DNA from: Tunicatimonas sp964551335
GTDB lineage: Bacteria; Bacteroidota; Bacteroidia; Cytophagales; Cyclobacteriaceae
DNA: 64,000 nucleotides
Assembly (NCBI GenBank): GCA_964551335.1
Contig: CAZKCO010000035.1
Span: forward strand, 1-64,000
Reading direction: 5' to 3'
Below are positions 8,243 through 16,007 of the stretch, in pieces (the first letter of the stretch is position 1; each line of letters starts with the position of its first letter). Below the pieces are notes generated by a model. That model ran no database searches and was not told the DNA's origin. It was given only the letters and a program-made list of their open reading frames with translations. The position numbers were made by a program, and so were the translations under genes.

Positions 8243-9457
8243 ATGAAAGTTAAGTGCAGTTTATTTATTCTGATAGTCGCTTTTCTATCGGTACAGTGTT
8301 CGTCCAGTAAAAAACTGCTGGAGAACGGAAATTACTACCAAGCGGTGCTGAAAGCCACCGAGAAGCTCCGTAAAAGCCCCGGCAACAAGAAAGCTAAGGT
8401 TGCCTTACGTCAAGCTTACCCATTAGCCGTAGAGGAGTTATTGGAAAATATTGATCAGGCCGAAAAAACCAATGTCGCTTTCCGCTGGAGTGCGGCGGCG
8501 GATAATTATCAGCTATTAAATAACATGTATGATGCCATCCGGACTTCCCCAGCGGCCCGTAAAGTGATTGTTCATCCTCAATCGTATCACCGCCAGTACG
8601 GGCAGGTGAAGAATAAGGCCGCTCAGGAACAATACACGGCCGGCGAACAGGCCTTAGAGGAGAATACCATCGAAGACGCCCGGATTGCCTATCGTCACTT
8701 TCAACAAGCTGACCGCTACGTGGCGGGTTATAAGGACATAAAACGTAAGTTAGCGGACGCCCGAGAGGCCGGAACCCTGAAAGTAGTGGTAGAACCCCAG
8801 CCGGTTCCTTCGCGCTACTATCAGGTGAGCGGAGATTTCTTCTACAAGCAGGTAGCTGACTTCTTACGTGATTATGAACGACGAAATGAATTCATTGCCT
8901 TCTACACTCCTCAGGAAGCAAAACGTAGCAGACTGGAATATCCGGATCAGGTCATGCATCTGCGGTTCGAGGATTTTGTGGTCGGGCAAACCCATACATT
9001 CCAGAAAGAAGAAACCGTTACTAGTGAAGACAGTGTGAAAGTGGGCGAGGTAGAAGTTGAAGTAAACCAGTCTCAAAAAAGCCGTGCCCTTAGCCGAGAT
9101 GCCGAAAGTGCCTTCGCCAATGACAAAAAGACTATAAAGAAGCCGGTTTACAGTAAAGTGAGCGCTACGCTTACTACTCACCGCATTGAAATTAACTCCG
9201 GTGGAATACTGGGAATAGCAGTTGTAGACGGAAATAACCGAACTCTGTTGCGGGATGAACTACGGGGCGATCACGTCTGGTTTGCTGAGTGGGCCAGGTT
9301 TCAGGGTGATAAACGGGCGCTGAATGACCATCAACTGGATTTATGCAATTTACAAGCGGCTACGCCGCCACCGCCTCAGCAACTGTTTGTGGAATTCACC
9401 AAACCGCTGTACGCCCAGCTGACCGACCGGCTCAATCGTTTTTACCAGGCGTATTAG
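8243..9457 (+). CDS. Lipoprotein of unknown function with TPR-like N-terminal region
   Basis: From the ATG at 8243 the protein has 404 residues, with a lipoprotein signal ending in LSVQC (Cys19) followed by SSSKK. An in-frame ATG at 8198 would put 15 polar residues before the signal, so it was rejected. The first 170 residues after the cysteine are helical and rich in Ala, Lys and Tyr (LLENGNYYQAVLKATEKL), like tetratricopeptide helices. The central part has a charged coiled segment, and the C-terminus is beta-like. I do not recognise a named family. It follows the aminotransferase by 57 bp, so it may be co-transcribed with it. It is followed by a strong hairpin. Confidence 0.75.
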   Translation: MKVKCSLFILIVAFLSVQCSSSKKLLENGNYYQAVLKATEKLRKSPGNKKAKVALRQAYPLAVEELLENIDQAEKTNVAFRWSAAADNYQLLNNMYDAIRTSPAARKVIVHPQSYHRQYGQVKNKAAQEQYTAGEQALEENTIEDARIAYRHFQQADRYVAGYKDIKRKLADAREAGTLKVVVEPQPVPSRYYQVSGDFFYKQVADFLRDYERRNEFIAFYTPQEAKRSRLEYPDQVMHLRFEDFVVGQTHTFQKEETVTSEDSVKVGEVEVEVNQSQKSRALSRDAESAFANDKKTIKKPVYSKVSATLTTHRIEINSGGILGIAVVDGNNRTLLRDELRGDHVWFAEWARFQGDKRALNDHQLDLCNLQAATPPPPQQLFVEFTKPLYAQLTDRLNRFYQAY

Positions 9458-9474
9458 TCTGATTATTGAACGTC

Positions 9475-9522
9475 TGTCCGGGCTTCCGAGTAAGAAACGG
9501 AAGCCCGGACAAAGCATTTTTT
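9475..9522 (+). terminator. Intrinsic terminator after the lipoprotein gene
   Basis: A perfect 14-bp stem (TGTCCGGGCTTCCG at 9475-9488, complement at 9498-9511) with a 9-nt loop is followed by AAGCA and six T. The T-run is displaced by 5 nt, so termination may be weaker than the stem suggests. Confidence 0.7.
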
Positions 9523-9650
9523 CTCTCTTTCTCGATTCTTAGGCTCATTAATTTAGTATATTAGAAGGCCGTTAACCCTCACCGCAATTTGGATTTTTCG
9601 GACTTTGTCCTCAACTTATAGTTTTCTTTTTTACATTAATCCAATAGGTT

Positions 9651-11756
9651 ATGAGGAGTTTTGCACTTATTTTTTTTCTGATTAGCCTGGTATTCACTTT
9701 TTCTTTCGGACAATCCAAGGAGGCTACCCGACGTTTCGAGGAGGTACTTTCACTACGAAGTGCTTATAACCCCCAGATTTCCCCGGATGGTAACATGGTG
9801 GCCTATCAGGTACGAAGCACTGACTGGAAAGAAAATCGGTATGACGAAGAAATTTGGCTATATAAAGAAGGGTATGAGCCCTTTCAGCTGACCTACACCA
9901 AAAAGGGAAGTAGCACCAACCCCCAATGGTCGCATAATAGCGAATGGTTAGCTTTTTTGGCTGATCGTGATGGGGAAAACCAGGTATACATGATCCGAGC
10001 TGCTGGTGGTGAAGCCCAACAAGTTACCTCGGTAGAGGGCGGTATTCAAGACTTCGCCTGGTCGCCTACCGAATTGCGTATAGCTTTTACCAAAGCTGAA
10101 AAAAATAAAAAAGAAGAAAAGGAGCGAAAAGATCGTTTTGGCGAATTTGCGGTAGAGGATGAAGAATACGATCAACGTCACCTTTGGGTGATCACAGTAG
10201 AACCCGATATGTGGCCGCGCCCGGAGGAAATGCCTTGTGCTAATGACTCTACTGATAATGAAGACTGTATAAAGTCTCCTCAACCGGTGCAACTTACCCA
10301 AGGCGATAGCTTCTCGGTCAGCAGTTTTTCCTGGTCTCCTGACGGCCAGCAGATTGCTTTTCAGCGTCAGAAAACTTCCCAACTGCTATCGTTCTTCTCC
10401 GCCGATATTGCCACCATTCGTCTCAGCGACCAGAAGACCCAAGCTTTGGTGAGCACTCCAGGGTTCGATGGAAATCCGGTCTGGTCACCGGATGGGGAAT
10501 GGATCGCTTACCAATCAAGCGGTGGGGATACCATTTCTAACTTCTACACAAATGGAAAAATTCTAAAAATTAAAGCCGATGGTCAGAGTGAACCCCAGCC
10601 CTTAGCTACCGACATTGATGAGGAGGTATTCAACCTGCACTGGAACCCTAACGGTATGTATGCCCTGGCCCGCCAACGCACCCAGCAGTACGTTTACGAA
10701 ATTGATCCCAAATCGGGAAAATCCAAAACAGTACTAGAAAACCCCGATAATGTTTATGCCCTAAGCTTTTCTCAGAACGGCGAAAACCTGGCTCTACAAG
10801 GCCGCTCGGCTACGCAGCTTACCGAAATCTACAAAACCAATACCCGGCAGTGGGAACCTGTTGCGGTATCCAATATGACCCAGCAGATTGAAAACTGGAA
10901 ACTCGGTACCAGTGAGGTAATTCAATGGGATAGCCAAGATGGTACTACGATTGAAGGTATTTTGCACAAGCCGGCTGACTATGATCCAGTTAAGCAGTAC
11001 CCTTTGTTGGTTATCATTCATGGTGGCCCCACAGGCGTCGATACTCCTACCCCAGTACTGTCCTATGTGTACCCAGTAAACCAATGGCTAGAGCGAGGTG
11101 CATTAATACTGCGGCCCAACTACCGAGGCTCAGCGGGTTATGGCGAAGAGTTTCGTTCCCTGAACGTCCGTAATCTAGGAGTAGGCGATATGTGGGATGT
11201 GATGTCGGGAGTAGATTATCTGGCCGAACAAAACCTGATTGATACCACCCGCATGGGAGCAATGGGTTGGAGCCAGGGAGGCTATATTTCAGCTTTTCTG
11301 ACTACCAATACTGACCGCTTCCGAGCGATTAGTGTAGGGGCCGGCATCTCCGACTGGACTACCTACTACGTTAATACCGATATTCATCCATTTACCCGGC
11401 AGTATCTGCAAGCTACTCCTTGGGAGGACCCGGATATTTACGCAAAAACCTCCCCCATGACCAATATCCGGAATGCTACCACGCCGACCCTAATTCAGCA
11501 CGGAGAAAACGATAAGCGTGTGCCCATTCCTAATGCTTATAAACTGTACCAAGGGTTGCAGGATGTAGGAGTTGATACCAAGCTGATTGTTTACAAAGGT
11601 TTTGGACATGGCATTGATAAACCTCGCGAGCAACTGGCAGCCATGTGGCACAATTGGGAGTGGTTTGATCGATACATCTGGAACGACCAAAGCGAAGATA
11701 CGGTAGAAGCCACCGTAGAAAAGCCTCAGAAAAATATGAATAAACCTGATCGATAA
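9651..11756 (+). CDS. S9 family prolyl oligopeptidase / dipeptidyl-peptidase-like serine peptidase
   Basis: This 701-residue protein has a signal peptide (hydrophobic residues 4-20, ending FSFGQ). Residues 35-400 form a WD40-like beta-propeller with repeated SPDG/NPQWS elements. The C-terminal alpha/beta hydrolase domain carries the triad Ser541 (GWSQGGY), Asp621 (GENDKRVP) and His653 (GFGHG). Family members release dipeptides or cleave short peptides in the periplasm. An acidic/lysine-rich insert near residues 145-175 (KNKKEEKERKDRFG) sits between propeller blades. It lies downstream of a strong hairpin, so it likely has its own promoter, although no clear -7 box was found. Confidence 0.92.
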   Translation: MRSFALIFFLISLVFTFSFGQSKEATRRFEEVLSLRSAYNPQISPDGNMVAYQVRSTDWKENRYDEEIWLYKEGYEPFQLTYTKKGSSTNPQWSHNSEWLAFLADRDGENQVYMIRAAGGEAQQVTSVEGGIQDFAWSPTELRIAFTKAEKNKKEEKERKDRFGEFAVEDEEYDQRHLWVITVEPDMWPRPEEMPCANDSTDNEDCIKSPQPVQLTQGDSFSVSSFSWSPDGQQIAFQRQKTSQLLSFFSADIATIRLSDQKTQALVSTPGFDGNPVWSPDGEWIAYQSSGGDTISNFYTNGKILKIKADGQSEPQPLATDIDEEVFNLHWNPNGMYALARQRTQQYVYEIDPKSGKSKTVLENPDNVYALSFSQNGENLALQGRSATQLTEIYKTNTRQWEPVAVSNMTQQIENWKLGTSEVIQWDSQDGTTIEGILHKPADYDPVKQYPLLVIIHGGPTGVDTPTPVLSYVYPVNQWLERGALILRPNYRGSAGYGEEFRSLNVRNLGVGDMWDVMSGVDYLAEQNLIDTTRMGAMGWSQGGYISAFLTTNTDRFRAISVGAGISDWTTYYVNTDIHPFTRQYLQATPWEDPDIYAKTSPMTNIRNATTPTLIQHGENDKRVPIPNAYKLYQGLQDVGVDTKLIVYKGFGHGIDKPREQLAAMWHNWEWFDRYIWNDQSEDTVEATVEKPQKNMNKPDR

Positions 11757-11983
11757 TTATACTTTCCGTATATCACCCTAAAGGCCTAATTAGTACTGCT
11801 TAGTACTACTGTTTTTGGCGGGATAAATACTACTCACAGCTATGCATTCGAAGCTGTATCGCTTTTATCATTGCGGCTTTTCTACTATATTTATCAGAGT
11901 CCCAACCGCAATGTCCATGCATACCTTTTCGGACTATCTATTATTACCTGCCTTAACTTTTTTCTCACATAAATTATACGCTT

Positions 11984-12448
11984 ATGGATCAGATCATGTC
12001 AGAGTCACAGCAGATGTCGTTGGAACGCAACGTCGAAGAGATGTACCAAAACAGCCTGGAATGGCAGTCGGAGGTATCATTGTGGAAACAGGAAATGAAG
12101 TTTTTCCAGAAAATGCTCGACACCTACACCGGAAAATGCCTGTCAGTAGAGCAAAAACAGCGGCTTAGTCACTTTCAAAACCTGCTTATTTACTACGATG
12201 GAGAACTGCTGGATCAATTTAAACAGCAAACCCGCCGCCATGCCAAGTATCTTGCCAACCAATTAGAGGAAACCCACCCACTTAATGTAAATGAGTACCA
12301 ACAGAAATTTGGCGGCCTAAGCAGGCATCTCTCGGCTTTTGCAACTGAATACCGCCGTTATAAAAAAGATTTCTTTGGTTTAATGGAAGAATTGATCGAC
12401 CAATCGACAGTCGAGGTGAATGAAGCTGAACTAACAAACCCTGATTAA
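11984..12448 (+). CDS. Helical hypothetical protein
   Basis: This 154-residue soluble protein has no signal peptide or membrane segment. It is almost wholly helical and charged, with heptad-like stretches (SLEWQSEVSLWKQEMKFFQK; EEMYQNSLEW) that suggest a coiled coil. I do not recognise the family. It starts at an ATG and is closed by a good terminator, so it is probably a single-gene unit. The 227-bp gap upstream (11757-11983) contains only a short direct repeat of TAGTACT and no clear promoter. Confidence 0.65.
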   Translation: MDQIMSESQQMSLERNVEEMYQNSLEWQSEVSLWKQEMKFFQKMLDTYTGKCLSVEQKQRLSHFQNLLIYYDGELLDQFKQQTRRHAKYLANQLEETHPLNVNEYQQKFGGLSRHLSAFATEYRRYKKDFFGLMEELIDQSTVEVNEAELTNPD

Positions 12449-12480
12449 CCTCTAAACTGCTGTACCCTAGATTTTATTAG

Positions 12481-12508
12481 AAGTGGACCTTATTGGCCCA
12501 CTTTTTTT
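12481..12508 (+). terminator. Intrinsic terminator
   Basis: AAGTGGACC (12481-12489), a 5-nt loop, and GGCCCACTT (12495-12503) pair with one internal mismatch and run into seven T. This is classic terminator geometry 33 bp after the helical hypothetical gene. Confidence 0.85.
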
Positions 12509-12678
12509 GTTTTCCCGTCTTGACTCTCTACTATTCAAAATGTAAAGCCCAGTCAAACTTTCCACCCCAGGAAAGAAGCCGTTTTACGGTAAATGTCCGC
12601 TAACTAACACGTACTTCATCTTCTGACTGGCTACTTTAGGTTTAAATATTTTTCTTTCACCTAAACCCCGTTAATGTT

Positions 12679-13431
12679 ATGGTACTATTCAGAACTATCA
12701 AGCTAGTAGGGCTCGCGCTGCTACTCGGAAGCACCTTTGGATGCCGCGAACTTCTTCACGAAATTCTGGAAGATATTCACGACCAGGAAGAACCCACTAA
12801 ATTTCTGGTAAAAATTGAGAATCTATCGGAACCGGGCACTTTGGATACCGACCGGGCCAACGGTCTGATTCCACTCTCACCGGGAGTATTTGCGCTGTAT
12901 AAGAACCCCGCTGGAGCCCGAATGGTATTTGCCGAAGGAAAACCAGCTGATGAAGGCACTGAACTGATTGCCGAGGATGGTCTGCCAATGGTAAAAGCTG
13001 AACAACTCGCCAATTCCCGTCAGATTGGAATGAGCGGAGTGATTGAAGGCCCTAATGGCCCAATCCTACCGGGCGAGCCCGCCATGTTTGAAGTAGAAGC
13101 ACTACCCGGCTACTACCTGCAAATTGAAACGATGTTTGTGCAATCGAATGACTGGTTTTACGGCTTTGATGGGCTAGGACTACCGCTGTTTGATGGAGAT
13201 GAGCCCATGTACGGCGATGTTACCGAGTATTTGGCTCTGTACGACGCAGGAACCGAGGAAGACACTGCCCCTGGAACCGGCCCTTACCAGGTATTAGCCC
13301 AAGAAGCAGGCACTACCGATGTCGGTCCGCACGATTCAGTTAACAAGATTCGGTCGGCATTTGAGCGCCACCCCGATTTTCATATTCCAGCGAATGAACA
13401 CGTAATCAAAATCACCATCATGCCTCAGTAG
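12679..13431 (+). CDS. Spondin-domain lipoprotein
   Basis: This 250-residue lipoprotein has a signal ending at Cys22 (STFGC). The post-cysteine stretch RELLHEILEDI is followed by acidic residues, a pattern associated in Bacteroidota with export to the cell surface. From about residue 42 it matches the spondin N-terminal fold: KFLVKIENLSEPG, then LSPGVFALY and an aspartate-rich YGFDGLGLPLFDGDEP segment. Bacterial spondin-domain proteins are of unknown function, possibly adhesive. The post-cysteine motif is nearly repeated in the choice-of-anchor I lipoprotein at 14383. A terminator follows. Confidence 0.78.
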   Translation: MVLFRTIKLVGLALLLGSTFGCRELLHEILEDIHDQEEPTKFLVKIENLSEPGTLDTDRANGLIPLSPGVFALYKNPAGARMVFAEGKPADEGTELIAEDGLPMVKAEQLANSRQIGMSGVIEGPNGPILPGEPAMFEVEALPGYYLQIETMFVQSNDWFYGFDGLGLPLFDGDEPMYGDVTEYLALYDAGTEEDTAPGTGPYQVLAQEAGTTDVGPHDSVNKIRSAFERHPDFHIPANEHVIKITIMPQ

Positions 13432-13443
13432 CATTTGCTACAT

Positions 13444-13482
13444 TCCCCACTTGGATATCAACTCTGAGTGGGGAGCTTTTTT
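13444..13482 (+). terminator. Intrinsic terminator
   Basis: TCCCCACT (13444-13451) pairs perfectly with AGTGGGGA (13467-13474), followed by GC and six T. It lies 12 bp after the spondin gene and just before the end of the convergent gene at 13511. Confidence 0.75.
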
Positions 13483-13510
13483 ATCACGGAGTCTATAGGC
13501 AAGAAGAAAA

Positions 13511-14017
13511 TTAAAAAGAGATTCTTGCTGGAGGTACAACAAACTCTAGCACATCTTCAGGTGAATACAACCGCAAAGTATTTCCGGTAATATCGTAGGT
13601 TTTGGCATTAATCACGGTGCGCTCAAATAGTCTCTCTAATTTTTCGGCACTGCCCGAAAGACGCTCTTCGTTGCCTTTCACCATCAAAATCTCGATAAAG
13701 CCTTCCTCATCAAACGAATACTCTCCCCAGAAACTCTGTGCTGCCTTACCACCGTACTGATATTTGTCTTGGCCTACTCGCTTAGTGGTAAAGTAGAGGA
13801 AGAGATTATGATCTGATAGTATTAAGCCAAAGGGTGTAGGACCATCATCAATGCTAACCAACTGCCGCCGTTGCTGAATAGCGGCCGGAAACAAATCATA
13901 GTTGTTGCCAGGTTTGCTTACGTATTCGTCAACGCTTTGCCCGTAAAATGTGACCGGCACTGAAGAACCGCATCCACCGGATAAAACTAAGCTGCTATGC
14001 ACTAGCAGTACTCTCAT
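13511..14017 (-). CDS. Small putative lipoprotein of unknown function
   Basis: This 168-residue protein begins with a short hydrophobic leader and a cysteine at residue 16 (LSGGCGSS), fitting a lipoprotein signal though the positive N-region is weak. The mature part is rich in beta-type segments. The C-terminal third (NAKTYDITGNTLRLYSPED) resembles the end of META/HslJ-like or small beta-barrel lipoproteins, but the match is not strong enough to name. It is convergent with the spondin gene and divergent from the choice-of-anchor gene. Confidence 0.6.
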   Translation of the reverse strand: MRVLLVHSSLVLSGGCGSSVPVTFYGQSVDEYVSKPGNNYDLFPAAIQQRRQLVSIDDGPTPFGLILSDHNLFLYFTTKRVGQDKYQYGGKAAQSFWGEYSFDEEGFIEILMVKGNEERLSGSAEKLERLFERTVINAKTYDITGNTLRLYSPEDVLEFVVPPARISF

Positions 14018-14065
14018 ATCTAGTGCTGCACCAAGTATAAATTGACAGGTTGATATACTTTTGTT

Positions 14066-14104
14066 GGCAGTTGGCAGGAAGCAGTCAGTGCCTTGCCAAC
14101 TGCC
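14066..14104. repeat. Intergenic inverted repeat (TTGGCAG words)
   Basis: GGCAGTTGGCA (14066-14076) is the exact reverse complement of TGCCAACTGCC (14094-14104) with a 17-nt loop. The left arm is itself built from the repeated word TTGGCAG. It has no T-run, so it is not a terminator. Confidence 0.6.
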
Positions 14105-14333
14105 TACCGCTCACCAATCCGTCGATTAAACCTTGACAAAACACTAGTTTGCTTGGTCTTTAAAATGCAACAAACATACCGACAAGCCCACTTTATCATC
14201 AGCTAAATAGAAATATCTTCAGTTGATCCATTCAATTTCTTGTTGCCAATGACCCTCGGTGTTAAGCAGATATTATAAAGGTTATCTTTTTGTTACCATT
14301 GTTATCAAGATTAGTCCGACTAATCTCCTCTGT

Positions 14334-14341
14334 TATTTTTG
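14334..14341 (+). promoter_or_regulatory. Probable -7 box for the choice-of-anchor I gene
   Basis: TATTTTTG fits TAnnTTTG and lies 41 bp before the ATG. TTAG at 14311-14314 occupies the -33 position at 19-bp spacing and matches TTTG in three of four bases. Confidence 0.5.
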
Positions 14342-14382
14342 TAAAACACCAAGTTTTACCCCTAACCTAACGTAAACTAACC

Positions 14383-15915
14383 ATGAAAAACACTTGGATA
14401 CTACTCTGTATCTTAGCGCTGACATTCTCTTCCTGTAAGCAGCTTATTGACGAAATACTAGATGACATCGGACATGATGATGACAATGGTGTGAAAGAAG
14501 TCAATTTCGATAAGATTGGAAATATTTTCCTCGAGCCGGGAGTTGATGAACCGGAAGGGGCCGCTGAAATTTCTGCTTACGATCCTAAAACCATGCAATT
14601 ATTCGTAGTAAACAATTTTGAAGAGTCTACAATAGATGTGGTTGATCTATCTGAACCTTCTAACCCTACGCTAGTGAACAGCATTGACATTGCTCCTTAC
14701 GGCGGAGGGGTCAATAGCGTAGCTGTCAGCAAAGGACTACTAGCTGCCGCGGTAGAAGCTGAAAATGCTACGCATCCGGGTTCAGTAGTATTCTTCAATA
14801 CCGAAGACCTGTCTGAGGTCAATGTAGCCAGTGTTGGTGCCTTACCCGATATGGTCACCTTCAGCCCCAATGGCCGATTTGCGCTGGTCGCCAACGAAGG
14901 CGAACCCAACGACGATTATACCGACGATCCTGAAGGTTCAGTATCTATTATCCAGATTCATCCCTCATTCGCAGTAACTACCCTGGGTTTTGAAGGCTTT
15001 AATAGTGCCGAAGAAGCGTTGGAACACGACGGATACCGCGTATTCGGCCCAGGAGCCACCCTTGCCCAGGACACCGAACCGGAATATATCGCTGTATCGG
15101 ATAACTCACTGGTAGCCTGGGTATCGCTTCAGGAAAACAACGGACTAGCCCGTATTGACCTCGTTAGCAAAACCATTACCGGAATTTTTCCACTTGGGTT
15201 CAAAAACTATAGCTTAGAAGAAAACGCCATTGATGCCAGCGATGAGGATGGCACCATTCAACAAGCGCCTCGCCCGGCTTTAGGCATGTACCAGCCGGAT
15301 GCTATTGCCGCCTATAAGTCCATGGGTACGAACTACGTAATCACTGCCAACGAAGGCGATGCCCGCGACTACGATGGTTTTTCGGAAGAAGAAAGAGTGG
15401 CAGACCTGATGCTGGATGAAACTGCTTTCCCTAATGCCGCTTCTTTGCAAATGGAAGAAAACCTAGGAAGATTAGAGATTACTACCACACTGGGCGATGC
15501 CGACGGCGATGGTAAGTACGAAGAGTTGTATTCTTACGGTGCCCGTTCCTTCAGCATTTGGGATGGCGGTACCGGCATGCAAGTGTACGATAGTGGAAAT
15601 GAAGTTGAAGACATCATCATTGCCGAAGGACTATACGACGACGGACGTAGTGATGCCAAAGGTGTGGAACCGGAAGGCGTAGTTATCGGCAAAATAGATA
15701 GTCATCAAATTGCCTTCATCGGACTGGAACGGGTTGATGCGGTTGTAGTATACGACGTGAGCGACCCGTATTCTCCGGTATTCTTACAAGTGCTGGAAAC
15801 GGGCGATGCTCCCGAAGGATTACTTTTCGTTCCTGCAAAAGATAGTCCTAACGGAAAAGACTTATTCATCGTAAGCTCCGAAAACGACGGACAGGTAATT
15901 ATTTTTGAGAATTAG
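14383..15915 (+). CDS. Choice-of-anchor I domain lipoprotein
   Basis: This 510-residue lipoprotein has a signal ending at Cys18 (FSSC), followed by KQLIDEILDDI and then acidic residues, likely a surface-export tag. The rest is a beta-propeller-type choice-of-anchor I module: AAEISAYDPKTMQLFVVNN at the start, NSVAVSKGLLAAAVEAEN, the signature MVTFSPNGRFALVANEGEPNDD cut across residues 165-186, NEGDARDY, and EPEGVVIG near the end. Such proteins are often found with alkaline-phosphatase-like or LTD-domain proteins and may bind or process phosphoesters; this is family knowledge, not shown here. The frame ends next to a large inverted repeat shared with the convergent sulfatase. Confidence 0.88.
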   Translation: MKNTWILLCILALTFSSCKQLIDEILDDIGHDDDNGVKEVNFDKIGNIFLEPGVDEPEGAAEISAYDPKTMQLFVVNNFEESTIDVVDLSEPSNPTLVNSIDIAPYGGGVNSVAVSKGLLAAAVEAENATHPGSVVFFNTEDLSEVNVASVGALPDMVTFSPNGRFALVANEGEPNDDYTDDPEGSVSIIQIHPSFAVTTLGFEGFNSAEEALEHDGYRVFGPGATLAQDTEPEYIAVSDNSLVAWVSLQENNGLARIDLVSKTITGIFPLGFKNYSLEENAIDASDEDGTIQQAPRPALGMYQPDAIAAYKSMGTNYVITANEGDARDYDGFSEEERVADLMLDETAFPNAASLQMEENLGRLEITTTLGDADGDGKYEELYSYGARSFSIWDGGTGMQVYDSGNEVEDIIIAEGLYDDGRSDAKGVEPEGVVIGKIDSHQIAFIGLERVDAVVVYDVSDPYSPVFLQVLETGDAPEGLLFVPAKDSPNGKDLFIVSSENDGQVIIFEN

Positions 15916-15916
15916 G

Positions 15917-16004
15917 AAGTTGAAAAGTTAAAAAGTTACAGGTTTAAGGTTTTTCGAATTAGAACCTTAAACCTGTAACCTTCAACATTTTAACTTTTAA
16001 CCAA
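15917..16004. repeat. Inverted AAGTT/AACTT word array between convergent genes
   Basis: The core is a perfect 14-bp inverted repeat, ACAGGTTTAAGGTT (15938-15951) with AACCTTAAACCTGT (15963-15976). The outer arms are arrays of AAGTT and AACTT words. The left arm also contains TTGAAAAGTT and AAGTTACAGGTT, which recur in the same order, with one extra base between them, in the repeat beside the four-helix-bundle gene at 51185-51221. It may be a gene-less relative of that element, and may also serve as a bidirectional stop. Confidence 0.65.
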
Positions 16005-16007
16005 TAA

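Larger units (their letters stand above)
14018..14382. other. Divergent intergenic region with a hairpin and a promoter
   Basis: This 365-bp gap has no coding frame. It contains a GGCAGTTGGCA hairpin (14066-14104) and, close to the right-hand gene, a -7 box at 14334-14341. The rest is A/T-rich and without visible structure. Confidence 0.5.

Noticed and set aside
11842..12168. Plus-strand frame of 108 codons overlapping the start of the helical hypothetical gene
   Set aside because: It overlaps the better frame at 11984-12448 in another phase, its composition is not protein-like, and it has no recognisable motif.
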